A stretch of 64,000 bases of DNA, taken from Nocardioides luteus. GTDB lineage: Bacteria; Actinomycetota; Actinomycetes; Propionibacteriales; Nocardioidaceae. The notes under the pieces were generated by a model. It saw only the letters and a program-made list of their open reading frames with translations, had not been told where the DNA came from and searched no databases. Location of the stretch: positions 2,534,501 to 2,598,500 of the forward strand of contig NZ_JADOVJ010000001.1 of assembly GCF_015752315.1 (NCBI RefSeq). The letters are read 5' to 3'. This document shows positions 17,291-25,474 of this stretch, one piece after another. Position numbers and translations under genes: made by a program. Numbering within the stretch: position 1 is the stretch's first letter; the number at the start of each line of letters is the position of its first letter.

Positions 17291-17336
17291 TGTGTCAGTT
17301 TTCTGACACAAGGAACGTATGTCAGGATGCTGACAT
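17291..17336. promoter_or_regulatory. Paired palindromic operators of the MarR gene
   Basis: Two inverted repeats with the same core GTCAG-N4-CTGAC: site 1 at 17291-17310 (8-bp arms TGTGTCAG/CTGACACA around TTTT) and site 2 at 17319-17336 (7-bp arms ATGTCAG/CTGACAT around GATG). Centres are 27 bp apart. Site 2 covers the ATG of the MarR gene at 17335; site 1 lies 18 bp upstream of the VOC start. Confidence 0.85.
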
Positions 17337-17787
17337 GAGTCAAGACGGCGTCGACCTGGACAAGTCGCTCGGCTACCTGCTGAAGGAGGCCTCGAGCGCC
17401 CTCCGCGCCGCCATGGAGGAGGTGCTGCGACCACTGGGCATGAGCATCACCCACTACGCCTGCCTGGAGCTGCTGGCCCAGCGCCCCGGCCTGTCGAACT
17501 CCGAGCTCGCCCGTGGCGCCTTCGTGACGCGACAGACGATGAACGTCCTGCTCCGGTCCCTCGAGAGGGAAGGCGATGTCACCAGGCCTGCGGAGGCACC
17601 CGTCGGAAAGGTCCTGCCGACACGGCTGACCCCACGCGGCCGACAACGGCTCGAGAAGGCGACCGCGGCGGTGCGGTCCGTCGAGGTCAGGATGCTCGCC
17701 GATATGACGCCGGCCGATCAGGCCGAGGCGTTCCGGATCCTGCAGGGGATGATCCGCTCGTTGCGGGGTCCGTCGGCCTCCGGGTGA
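17335..17787 (+). CDS. MarR-family transcriptional regulator
   Basis: 150 aa winged-helix protein: central ITHYACLELLAQRPGLSNSELARGAFVTRQTMNVLLRSLEREGDVTR recognition region, wing VGKVLPTRLTPRGRQRLEKA, and terminal dimerisation helices. ATG 17335 is chosen because longer readings cross both operators. It probably represses itself and the divergent VOC gene; operator 2 overlaps its own start codon. No Shine-Dalgarno is present, suggesting a short or absent leader. Confidence 0.88.
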   Translation: MSQDGVDLDKSLGYLLKEASSALRAAMEEVLRPLGMSITHYACLELLAQRPGLSNSELARGAFVTRQTMNVLLRSLEREGDVTRPAEAPVGKVLPTRLTPRGRQRLEKATAAVRSVEVRMLADMTPADQAEAFRILQGMIRSLRGPSASG

Positions 17788-17814
17788 CCGTGGTCATCGG
17801 TTCGAAGGGCCGGC

Positions 17815-19056
17815 CTACGTACGCCTGGTGAAGCGAATGTCGCCGTTGGGGAGGCGTTCGTGGAGGTAGGTGGGGTCGTGGGCGCGGTGGTGGTGATGGC
17901 TGCAGAGGAGTGCGACGTTGGACAGGTCGGTGGCGCCGCCTTGGGCCCATTCGATCCAGTGGTGGGCTTCGGCCCAGGTGCCGGGGATGTCGCAGCCTTC
18001 GGCCTCGCAGGTGGCGGATCTGAGGAGGAGGGCGCGGCGTTGGGCGGCGGTGAAGAGGCGTTCCTTGCGGCCCAGGTCGAGGACTTCGGAGTTGCTGCCG
18101 AGGACGGCGGGGATGATGCCAGCGGTGCAGGCCAGGCGCCGGGCTTCGGCGGCGGTGATCGGGCTGCCACCGAGGACCTGGGCGATGCCGGCTTCGGTAC
18201 GGAGCTGGTCGAGGTCGATGGTCACGATCACGGTGGTGGCGTCCCCGCCGTGGATCGGCAGCCGGGCTGGGTCGAGGGTCTCGAGGAGCTGGCAGAACGC
18301 GAGGCCGAGCCGACGGGCGTAGGGCAGGTAGTCGCCGGTCTCGGTGCGGGTGCCGTCCTCGCGGCGGGGTGAGGCGAAGGCTTCCAGGTTGGTGGCGAGC
18401 CGGTCCGCTGCCGCGTCCGGGACCACGGCCGCGATCCGGGTGGTGCCGTCCCCGAGGCGGCGCATGCTCAGCCGGGTCTTCTTCCGGGCGTGGGCGTCTT
18501 CGGCGGCGAGGCGTCGAGCTTCTTCGGCCTCGGCGATCTCGGGGGCGATGACCTCCAGGATCCGCCGTCCCAGGCGGCGCAGCTGGGTGGGGTCGAACTG
18601 GGTGGCGTAGGCGAGGAGGGTCTCTTCGGCCTTGGTCTTGATCTCGACATCGAGGTCGGCCGGGAGCTCGTCGAGGGCCGCGACGATCACGGCGGCTTGG
18701 GCGGGGTTACATCGACCACTGCGCATCGCGGCCGCGACCAGGCCGTAGGACCGGTCCAGTGCGGTAGCGAGTCGGAGGTCGGCCCGCAGGGCCTCGGGGC
18801 GTTGATGGGTGTGGTGATGAAGCCAGGCCGCCACATCCCGTGCGGCAGACTCGGCGGCGACATCGTCAGCGGTCGCGAGCACGCGGAGCTCGAGCTCGGC
18901 CAGCTGCGCCTTCGCGCGGGCGATCTGGACCAGGGTGGTGGCCTTCTGGTCGGTGCCCATGAACGCCGGGGTCGCCTCCGCAACCTGGTCCAGAGCGGCC
19001 GTGATGCCGACGACGGCCTCGAGGACGGGGTGTTGGGGCTGTTGCAGCGTGGTCAT
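17815..19056 (-). CDS. DUF222 / HNH endonuclease (13E12-repeat family)
   Basis: 413 aa. N-terminal ~300 residues are the helical DUF222 domain (QLAELELRVLATADDVA, AARDVAAWLHHHTHQRP, RSGRCNPAQAAVIVAALDELP). The C-terminal HNH nuclease domain has C350-x4-C355, HH365-366 in the WAEAHHWIEWAQGG segment, N at NVALLC, C385 and a following histidine run. The family is numerous in actinobacteria and includes the REP13E12 proteins of M. tuberculosis. The start at 19056 has GGGAGGTGA 8 nt upstream; the GTG at 19068 overlaps that ribosome site. Function (mobile or domesticated nuclease) is unknown. Confidence 0.9.
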   Translation of the reverse strand: MTTLQQPQHPVLEAVVGITAALDQVAEATPAFMGTDQKATTLVQIARAKAQLAELELRVLATADDVAAESAARDVAAWLHHHTHQRPEALRADLRLATALDRSYGLVAAAMRSGRCNPAQAAVIVAALDELPADLDVEIKTKAEETLLAYATQFDPTQLRRLGRRILEVIAPEIAEAEEARRLAAEDAHARKKTRLSMRRLGDGTTRIAAVVPDAAADRLATNLEAFASPRREDGTRTETGDYLPYARRLGLAFCQLLETLDPARLPIHGGDATTVIVTIDLDQLRTEAGIAQVLGGSPITAAEARRLACTAGIIPAVLGSNSEVLDLGRKERLFTAAQRRALLLRSATCEAEGCDIPGTWAEAHHWIEWAQGGATDLSNVALLCSHHHHRAHDPTYLHERLPNGDIRFTRRT

Positions 19057-19508
19057 CGAAGCGGTCACCTCCCGACGTACGAACTCAAGGATCTGCCCGC
19101 GCAGATCCGCCTGGTTCGCTGGTCTCGGAGGCCCGGCAGTACGGGCTATTACTTACCCTCGCAGCTCAGCGTTCACGCCCCTGGTTCCCCTGGAATACCC
19201 GCACATTGAATGATCGGGGCACGCCTCTTTCGAGGTGGTCGGCCTTCACGTTTACGCCTGCGCCGAGCCTACCACACAAAGCAAAATGAACCCAACCCGA
19301 TCAGGGACAGGTATCCCAAACCAAACCCAGATCGCTGCTGGAACCCAGGCAAGTCAGGGAAATGGCACCCAACCCAGACACCCTGGCTTGGTAAATCTCC
19401 CAACCCAAACCCGGTATTGGCCCCACCCGTGCTGGAACCCAGACCCGAGACCAGACGGACACACACCAAGCCTCCCCACACGATCCGCGGCCAGCGCAGC
19501 GCCCTGAT
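19057..19508. other. A/C-rich low-G intergenic stretch
   Basis: About 450 bp without a convincing gene. From about 19260 to 19480 the plus strand is rich in A and C, poor in G and T, and less GC-rich than its surroundings, with many CCAACCC/AACCCA units and a 13-bp direct repeat (19336-19348 and 19430-19442). The minus strand, which is upstream of the HNH gene, is correspondingly G/T-rich with TTGGG tracts. Open frames here are short and have no coding character. Confidence 0.55.
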
Positions 19509-20174
19509 TCAGACCCGCCCAGCCCGCCACAGAGCCAACCCGAGCCACAGAGCCGCAGCAGCAACGAGTCCGCCCCAGGCGATCCGCAACGCGTGCGGCA
19601 AGAAATACTGGGGCAGCATGGTGACCAGGAGAGCCGCAAGCGGTACTGCGCTCCAGCGGGGGAGGGACCCCGAGCGCCAGACGGCGATCGCGACGAGCAC
19701 GGCCGCGACAGCGATCAGCAGCAGCCCGATGGCGAAGACGGTCATCGCGGTCGGATCGAGGCGGAAGTCGTTGCCCACGTCGGTCAGGCTGGCGTCACCG
19801 TCGGCGACCGCGCGCTGACCGATGGCCTTGAGCCCGTAGACCTCCGCTCCGTAGTAGGAGATGGTCAGGCCGGAGCCGATGTAGCCGGTGGTCGCGGCAA
19901 GGAACGCGGTCCTCTCGTGTGGAGTGCCCTCGAGAAAGCCGCGGATCGCGCCGTAGCCGAGCGGGATCAGGACGAGGCCGACGATCGCGCTGATGTGCGC
20001 GATGCTCCAGCCGGCGGTGGTCCAGGATGCCGCGCCGTCGAGCGTCGTCTGGTCGGTGCGCGGAGCTGCGGCCTCGTAGACGGCGAAGAGGACGCCGGCG
20101 ATCGCCAGGGCGATCGCGCCCAGGCGCGTGCGGTGGACGGGGGAGACGTGGGGAGAGGCGTGGGGGACGGTCAC
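19509..20174 (-). CDS. Multi-pass membrane protein, unknown
   Basis: 221 aa from GTG 20174, preceded by GAGGAG; longer readings continue into non-coding sequence. Five or six hydrophobic helices, among them IALAIAGVLFAVYEA, ISAIVGLVLIPLGYGAIRGFL, FAIGLLLIAVAAVLVAIAVW, AVPLAALLVTMLPQYF and AWGGLVAAAALWLGLALW. The second loop carries GSGLTISYYGAEVYGLKAIG. No family recognised; no catalytic motif. Single gene on the minus strand. Confidence 0.7.
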   Translation of the reverse strand: MTVPHASPHVSPVHRTRLGAIALAIAGVLFAVYEAAAPRTDQTTLDGAASWTTAGWSIAHISAIVGLVLIPLGYGAIRGFLEGTPHERTAFLAATTGYIGSGLTISYYGAEVYGLKAIGQRAVADGDASLTDVGNDFRLDPTAMTVFAIGLLLIAVAAVLVAIAVWRSGSLPRWSAVPLAALLVTMLPQYFLPHALRIAWGGLVAAAALWLGLALWRAGRV

Positions 20175-20294
20175 TGCGGAGCTCCTCGGCGGGCGCGATG
20201 AGAGCGGTGCTCTCGGTTGCGAGCGATGATGACACCGACCGGCGTGCCCCGCACACGAATTTCCCCGACCTTCACCCCTGACGATCCGATCGCC

Positions 20295-20361
20295 GCGATA
20301 GCAAGCCCGATAGGCCGAAGCGCTATCGCACAGCCTGGTTGCGAGCCGCGATACCGCACAG
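20295..20361. repeat. Dispersed intergenic repeat, copy 2, with flanking inverted repeat
   Basis: 20323-20361 matches copy 1 (14947-14985) at 31 of 39 positions, including two TAYCGCACA half-copies 28 bp apart. In addition GCGATAG at 20295-20301 is the inverse of CTATCGC at 20323-20329. Confidence 0.55.
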
Positions 20362-20377
20362 ACAACCGCCACGAGAA

Positions 20378-20407
20378 GAGGGGCTCCGGCGAACGCCGAA
20401 GCCCCTC
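20378..20407 (-). terminator. Hairpin terminator after fadE27
   Basis: 14-bp arms 20378-20391 and 20394-20407 with one mismatch and a 2-nt loop, 16 nt downstream of the fadE27 stop on the minus strand, followed there by a TTCTC tail. Confidence 0.75.
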
Positions 20408-20423
20408 CGGGATCCGCTCGAGG

Positions 20424-21500
20424 TCAGGACGCCGCGAACGTACGTCCGATCTTGAGCGCCTGCTCGGTGGCGCCTCCGAAGACGAACTCGAAGCGCTTGG
20501 CGGTGGTGAAGTAGCGATGGGCCTCGCCGTCGAGGTCGATGCCGACACCGCCGTGCACGTGGACGGTGGTGTGGGCGAGGCGGTGGGCGGCGTCGGCAGC
20601 CCAGAGCTTGGCGACCGCGACCTGTTCGGCGGCAGGCAGCCCGGAGGAGACCCGCCAGACGGCCTGCCAGAGGGTGAGCCGCTGGGCGAGTACGTCGATG
20701 AACCCGTCGGCCAGGCGCTGCGAGACCGCCTGGAAGGTACCGATGGCGCGGCCGAACTGCTCCCGGGTCTTGGCGTAGGAGGAGGTGAGCTCGAGGGCGC
20801 CCTCGGTGACGCCCAGCAGCTCGGCGGCAGCGGTGACGGTCAGGAGCTCACCCAGCCGGTCCGCAGCAGAGGCGTCGCCGATCCGGCGGGCAGGCGCCGA
20901 TGAGAACGAGACCAATGCTGTGACGTCTCCGTCGCTGGTGTGCTGAGCCTGGCGGTCGACGCCGGCGGCCGACGCCTCCACCAGGAAGACCCCGACGGTG
21001 CCGTCCGGCACCGAGGCGGTGACCAGGAACGCGTCGGCGATCATCCCGGCTCTGACCAGCGTCTTAACGCCCGTGATCGTGTCGCCCGCGGCGATGACGG
21101 TGGGGGAGTCGGGCAGATGGGAGTGCTCCTCGGCGACCGCGGCGGCGAGCACACGAGACCCGTCGGCAACGCCGGTCAGCGCGTCCGCGGCGGTCTCCGA
21201 GAGGAGCAGCCCGCAGGGCCCGTGCACGGCGAGCGGCACCGGCGCGACGCGTCGCCCGGCCTCGACGAGCACCCGGCACAGCTCGACGAGCCCGAGCCCG
21301 GCACCGTCATGAGCCTCGGGAAGATGGAGCCCCAGCAGCCCGGCCTCGCCGAGCGCGGACCAGAGGTCGGGGTCGAAGCGGCCGCGGTCGCCGGCGTCCG
21401 CCTCGGCCGTACGCAGCCGCTCGAGCGAGGTGGCGTCGCCGATGATCTTCGCCGCGAGCTCCGCGGCGTCGTCGGATTCGGTGGTGAAGGAGAAGTCCAT
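20424..21500 (-). CDS. fadE27: Acyl-CoA dehydrogenase subunit FadE27 (ChsE5-type)
   Basis: 358 aa. Acyl-CoA dehydrogenase fold; the C-terminal segments SYAKTREQFGRAIGTFQAVSQRLADGFIDV, TTVHVHGGVGIDLDGEAHRYF and FVFGGATEQ match the FadE27/ChsE5 type. Family knowledge: FadE26-FadE27 (ChsE4-ChsE5, Rv3504-Rv3505) form an alpha2beta2 heterotetramer that dehydrogenates C27/C24 steroid side-chain acyl-CoAs. Here too the two genes are adjacent (25-nt gap), fadE26 first. ATG 21500 has GAGGACACC upstream. Under the KstR-type box at 22739-22752 through fadE26. Confidence 0.87.
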   Translation of the reverse strand: MDFSFTTESDDAAELAAKIIGDATSLERLRTAEADAGDRGRFDPDLWSALGEAGLLGLHLPEAHDGAGLGLVELCRVLVEAGRRVAPVPLAVHGPCGLLLSETAADALTGVADGSRVLAAAVAEEHSHLPDSPTVIAAGDTITGVKTLVRAGMIADAFLVTASVPDGTVGVFLVEASAAGVDRQAQHTSDGDVTALVSFSSAPARRIGDASAADRLGELLTVTAAAELLGVTEGALELTSSYAKTREQFGRAIGTFQAVSQRLADGFIDVLAQRLTLWQAVWRVSSGLPAAEQVAVAKLWAADAAHRLAHTTVHVHGGVGIDLDGEAHRYFTTAKRFEFVFGGATEQALKIGRTFAAS

Positions 21501-21525
21501 GAGGTGTCCTCGGGGGTCGGGGTGG

Positions 21526-22728
21526 TCAGCGCTTGGCGGCGGGGAGGCCGAGGCCCACGTAGCCGATGATGTCTCGCTGGATCTCGTTGGTGCCGCCGCC
21601 GAAGGTCATGACCAGCGATGAGCGGTGGAACCGCTCCAGGCGGCCGGCGAGCACGGCGCCGGGGGAGTCGGCCGTCACCCCGGCGTGCGGGCCGACGATC
21701 TCCATGAGCGTCCGGTAGACCTCGGTCGCCAGCTCCGAGCCGTACACCTTGGTCGCCGACGCCTCGGCCGGCGAGAGTGCGACCCCGTGGTCGGCGTCGG
21801 AGGCGAGCTTCCAGTTGACCAGCGAGAGTGCCTCGATCCGCGCGTGCGCCCGGCCCAACGCGACCTGCACCCACTCGGAGTCGATCACCCGGCTGCCGTC
21901 GGGCACGACGGTGGTGCGTGCCCACTCCTTGACGAGCCCGAGCGAGTGCACCAGCGGCGCCGCCGAGGTGAGCGCGACCCGCTCGTGGTTGAGCTGGTTG
22001 GTCATCAGTGCCCAGCCCCCTCCGCGCTCGGAGACGAGGTTCGAGGCCGGCACGCGGACGTCGGAGTAGTAGGTCGCCGAGGTGCCGACGCCGGCGACGG
22101 TCTGGACCGGCGTATAGGAGAAACCCTCCGACGACGTCGGCACCAGGATCATCGACAGCCCCTTGTGGCGCGACGCCTCGGGCTCCGTCCGGCAGGCGAG
22201 CCAGATCCAGTCCGCGTACTGGATCAGCGAGGTCCACATCTTCTGGCCGTTGATCACCCACTCGCCGGTGCCCTCGTCGAGAACGGCGCGTGTCTGCAGC
22301 GAGGCGAGATCGGTCCCCGAGCCCGGCTCGGAGTAGCCGATCGAGAAGTGCAGCTCGCCGGCGAGGATCTTCGGCAGGAAGTACGCCTTCTGCTCCTCGG
22401 TCCCGAACCGCATGATCGTCGGGCCGACCGTGTTGAGCGTGAGATAGGGGATCGGCACCCCGGCCACGGCGGCGGCATCGGTGAAGATCAGCTGCTCCAC
22501 CATGGAGCGGTCCTGGCCGCCGTACTCCTTCGGCCAGCCGATCCCGAGCCAGCCGTCCGCGCCGATCTGCCGGATGGTCGAGAGGTAGACCTCCTTGTCG
22601 GCCTCGTCCCCGAACTCACCCGACGCTCGCGCCAGCGCGGCGCGACGCTCCGGCGTGACCAACTGGGCGAAATAGGAGTTGAGCTCTGAGCGAAGTTGCT
22701 CCTGGGCGGGTGTCAAGGCCACATGCAT
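21526..22728 (-). CDS. fadE26: Acyl-CoA dehydrogenase subunit FadE26 (ChsE4-type)
   Basis: 400 aa. Visible ACAD motifs: LTPAQEQLRSELNSYFAQLVTPERR, WLGIGWPKEYGGQDRS, FSIGYSEPGSGTDLASLQT, INGQKMWTSLIQYADWIWLA, TNQLNHERVAL and FGGGTNEIQRDIIGYVGLGLP. All follow the FadE26 pattern. Partner of FadE27 in a heteromeric side-chain dehydrogenase. The ATG at 22728 lies 6 nt after a TAGTTT -10-like hexamer on the minus strand (22740 to 22735), so the transcript is probably leaderless. Divergent from kshA across the operator. Confidence 0.88.
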   Translation of the reverse strand: MHVALTPAQEQLRSELNSYFAQLVTPERRAALARASGEFGDEADKEVYLSTIRQIGADGWLGIGWPKEYGGQDRSMVEQLIFTDAAAVAGVPIPYLTLNTVGPTIMRFGTEEQKAYFLPKILAGELHFSIGYSEPGSGTDLASLQTRAVLDEGTGEWVINGQKMWTSLIQYADWIWLACRTEPEASRHKGLSMILVPTSSEGFSYTPVQTVAGVGTSATYYSDVRVPASNLVSERGGGWALMTNQLNHERVALTSAAPLVHSLGLVKEWARTTVVPDGSRVIDSEWVQVALGRAHARIEALSLVNWKLASDADHGVALSPAEASATKVYGSELATEVYRTLMEIVGPHAGVTADSPGAVLAGRLERFHRSSLVMTFGGGTNEIQRDIIGYVGLGLPAAKR

Positions 22729-22738
22729 GTGATAAAAC

Positions 22739-22752
22739 TAGAACAGGTTCTT
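22739..22752. promoter_or_regulatory. KstR-type operator 4
   Basis: tagAACagGTTctT between divergent fadE26 and kshA; matches the consensus except for a final T instead of A. It overlaps the first bases of the leaderless fadE26 -10 hexamer (22740-22735, minus strand). Confidence 0.75.
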
Positions 22753-22798
22753 GTTTTTGAACAGGCCCACCAGGCTCAGACCAGCGGAAGGTACGACC

Positions 22799-23974
22799 AT
22801 GGCCGACCCCACCACCCAGACCCGCACGCTCGACCACGGCTCCCAGCCGGAGCGCTTCGCGCGCGGTTGGCACTGCCTGGGTCTGGCCAGCGAGTTCAAG
22901 GACGGCAAGCCGCACGCGGTCGAGGCGTTCGGCGGCAAGCTGGTCGTCTGGGAGAACAGCAAGGGCGAGCTCGGCGTGCTCGACGGCTACTGCCGCCACA
23001 TGGGCGGCGACCTCACCCAGGGCACCGTGAAGGGCGACGAGGTCGGCTGCCCGTTCCACGACTGGCGCTGGGGCGCCGACGGCCGCTGCAAGCAGATCCC
23101 CTACGCCCGCCGGGTCCCGCTGCGCGCCCGCACCAAGGCGTACGAGACGGTGATCCGCAACGACTCGCTGCTGATCTGGCACGACCCCGAAGGGTCGAAG
23201 GCCGACTACGACATCCTGCCGCCGGAGCTGCCCGACATCAGCAACCGCGAGGTCTACACCGACTGGATCTGGAACACCGTCCCGATCAAGGGCAGCCACT
23301 GCCGCGAGCTGATCGACAACGTGGTCGACATGGCGCACTTCTACTACGTGCACTTCGCCTTCCCGACCGACTTCCGCAACGTCTTCGAGGACCACACCGC
23401 GACGCAGTACATGGCCTCGAAGGGGCGGCCCGACGTGGCCGGCGGCTACGGCGACGCCGACATGTTCCTCAAGTCCGAGGCGACCTACTACGGCCCGGCG
23501 TACATGATCAACTGGCTCGAGGTCGACTACAAGGGCTTCGTGACCGAGGTGATCCTGATCAACTGCCACATCCCGACCGGTCCGGACTCGTTCCTCCTGC
23601 AGTACGGCATCACCGTCAAGAAGCCCGAGGGCCTCGACGACAAGACCGCCAACTTCATCGGCAAGAAGTACGCCGACATGTTCGGCGACGGGTTCCTCCA
23701 GGACGTGGCGATCTGGGAGAACAAGGCGCCGGTGCAGAACCCGCTGCTGTGCGAGGAGGACGGCCCGGTCTACCAGCTGCGCCGCTGGTACGAGCAGTTC
23801 TACGTCGACGTCGCCGACATCGAGCCGGAGATGCGTGCCCGCTTCGAGTTCGAGGTCGACACCACCAAGGCCAACGAGTTCTGGCACGAGGAGGTCGCCG
23901 AGAACCTCCGCCGGATCGAGGCGGAGAAGGCCGAAACCGAGGCCGCCGCGTCGAGCGACGCCGGGGTCAGTTGA
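22799..23974 (+). CDS. kshA: 3-ketosteroid 9-alpha-hydroxylase oxygenase subunit KshA
   Basis: 391 aa Rieske oxygenase. Rieske 2Fe-2S ligands C65-x-H67 and C84-x2-H87; mononuclear iron histidines H180 and H185 in DMAHFYYVHF. Length and motifs fit KshA, which with KshB hydroxylates C9 of AD/ADD-type 3-ketosteroids; with KstD this opens ring B. ATG 22799 has GGAAGG upstream; the longer reading from 22751 begins inside the operator region. First gene of kshA-small ORF-kshB. kstD is not in the window. Confidence 0.92.
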   Translation: MADPTTQTRTLDHGSQPERFARGWHCLGLASEFKDGKPHAVEAFGGKLVVWENSKGELGVLDGYCRHMGGDLTQGTVKGDEVGCPFHDWRWGADGRCKQIPYARRVPLRARTKAYETVIRNDSLLIWHDPEGSKADYDILPPELPDISNREVYTDWIWNTVPIKGSHCRELIDNVVDMAHFYYVHFAFPTDFRNVFEDHTATQYMASKGRPDVAGGYGDADMFLKSEATYYGPAYMINWLEVDYKGFVTEVILINCHIPTGPDSFLLQYGITVKKPEGLDDKTANFIGKKYADMFGDGFLQDVAIWENKAPVQNPLLCEEDGPVYQLRRWYEQFYVDVADIEPEMRARFEFEVDTTKANEFWHEEVAENLRRIEAEKAETEAAASSDAGVS

Positions 23975-24279
23975 TGGCCTCGTTCGTCCCGACGTCGCAG
24001 GAGACCATCGAGGACCAGCGGCTCTACACCCAGGCCCGCCTGGTCGAGGTGGAGTGTCTCGACTGTCTCGCCCGCGTCGGGGTGAAGAAGAACAGCGAGC
24101 ACCAGACCTCCGTCCAGTGGACGGCCGAGGCGCAGGCCCAGTGTCCGGACCTCGTACGCCGCAAGGCCGCCGCCGACGGCGCGCGGCTCGTCCACGCCCG
24201 CTGCCCCCGTCTGGCCGCGTCCATCGAAGCAGCCGTCGCCGACGGCCGGATCCAGATCGGAGCCGAGGATGGCTACTGA
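23974..24279 (+). CDS. Small conserved-looking protein between kshA and kshB
   Basis: 101 aa. The ATG overlaps the kshA stop by one base (TGATG) and the 3' end overlaps kshB by 11 bp, so it is tightly coupled to both. The sequence contains CLDC (residues 29-32), a Q-W-x5-Q-x-Q-C segment and a later ARCPRL. The cysteines could form a small metal site. M. tuberculosis has a small uncharacterised gene (Rv3527) directly after kshA (Rv3526); I suspect these correspond but have not verified it. Possible role in KshA assembly or electron transfer is conjecture. Confidence 0.75.
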   Translation: MASFVPTSQETIEDQRLYTQARLVEVECLDCLARVGVKKNSEHQTSVQWTAEAQAQCPDLVRRKAAADGARLVHARCPRLAASIEAAVADGRIQIGAEDGY

Positions 24280-25324
24280 CTCCTTCCTGCTGCCCGTAAG
24301 CGACGTCGTCAAGGAGACAGCCGACGCGCACTCGATCGTCTTCGAGCTCCCCGAGGACGTGAGGCACGCCTTCCAGCCCAAGCCGGGACAGTTCCTCACC
24401 GTTGCGGTGCCGAGCGACCGTGACGGTCTCGCGGCCCGCTGCTACTCGCTCTCCAGCGCGCCGGGCGACCCGCTGACCGTGACGGTCAAGCGCACCGTCG
24501 ACGGCTACGCCTCCAACTGGATCTGCGACAACCTCCGCCCCGGCGACACGCTTCGCGTGCTCCCGCCGAGTGGGATCTTCACCCCCGCCGACATCGACGC
24601 CGACTTCCTGCTCTTCGCCGGCGGGTCGGGCGTCACCCCGATCATCTCGATCGCCCGGACCGCTCTGCGGGAGGGCACCGGCCGGATCGTGGTCTTCTAC
24701 GCCAACCGCGACGAGCGCTCGGTGATCTTCGCCGAGGAGTGGGCGCGGCTGGCCGCCGAGCATCCGGACCGGCTCCAGGTGGTCCACTGGCTCGAGTCGG
24801 TCCAGGGGCTGCCCACCGGGGAGCAGCTGAAGGCGTTCGCGGCGGACCATCTGACGTACGACGCCTTCGTCTGTGGCCCGGCGCCGTTCATGAAGGCCAC
24901 GATCGCGGCGCTCAAGGAGCTGGAGTTCCCGCGGGCACGCCGGCACCAGGAGAAGTTCGCGTCCCTGGGCGGCAACCCGTTCGGTGACGTCGCCCCGGTC
25001 GAGGAGGCCGAGGCGGAGGTCATCGAGGGCGACGGTGTCGCCCAGCAGCCGGTGACGCTGGAGATCGAGCTCGACGGCACCACGACGACGTACGACGACT
25101 GGGACCCGGGCACGCCGATGCTCGACTTCCTGGAGTCGAAGGGGGTCAAGGCGCCCTACTCCTGCCGCGAGGGCGAGTGCTCGGCGTGCGCCTTCCGGCT
25201 GCTCGAGGGCGAGGTGAAGATGGCGCGCAACGACGTGCTCGAGCAGGAGGACCTCGACGACGGGATCCGGCTCGGCTGCCAGTCGCTGCCGACCACCGAC
25301 ACCGTCCGCGGCACCTACTCCTGA
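24269..25324 (+). CDS. kshB: 3-ketosteroid 9-alpha-hydroxylase reductase subunit KshB
   Basis: 351 aa. FAD domain with RCYSLSSAP, NAD-binding domain with LFAGGSGVTPIISIART and FVCGPAPFM, and a C-terminal plant-type 2Fe-2S ferredoxin domain with C299, C304, C307 and C337 (CREGECSAC...C). It passes electrons from NADH to KshA. Overlaps the small upstream ORF by 11 bp. In mycobacteria kshB is away from kshA; here they form one operon. Confidence 0.9.
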   Translation: MATDSFLLPVSDVVKETADAHSIVFELPEDVRHAFQPKPGQFLTVAVPSDRDGLAARCYSLSSAPGDPLTVTVKRTVDGYASNWICDNLRPGDTLRVLPPSGIFTPADIDADFLLFAGGSGVTPIISIARTALREGTGRIVVFYANRDERSVIFAEEWARLAAEHPDRLQVVHWLESVQGLPTGEQLKAFAADHLTYDAFVCGPAPFMKATIAALKELEFPRARRHQEKFASLGGNPFGDVAPVEEAEAEVIEGDGVAQQPVTLEIELDGTTTTYDDWDPGTPMLDFLESKGVKAPYSCREGECSACAFRLLEGEVKMARNDVLEQEDLDDGIRLGCQSLPTTDTVRGTYS

Positions 25325-25474
25325 GGCACCCGCGGGAGACACAGATCACCAACCGGTTGCCAGGTCGTCGCTCCGGGCGCGATAGTGTCGCGCTGCCCGA
25401 ACCACCTCCCACCGGGTCATCCGCAGCGAACCGGATCGGCTGACCACTGGGACTCAAGCGAGGTTTCCCCCTAC

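Noticed and set aside
17815..19056. DUF222-HNH gene as a complete insertion element
   Set aside because: No terminal inverted repeats or target duplication were found around it; it is annotated only as a nuclease-family gene.
22616..25342. Very long minus-strand open frame antisense to kshA-kshB
   Set aside because: High-GC shadow of the strongly supported plus-strand genes; no family motif. The same holds for the 1300-residue antisense frame at 45281-49183 and the 976-residue one at 31997-34927.
25350..25359. CAACCGGTTG palindrome upstream of the hypothetical gene at 25475 as an eighth KstR-type box
   Set aside because: It has AAC-N2-GTT but lacks the flanking T and A of the consensus and is not next to a -10 element.
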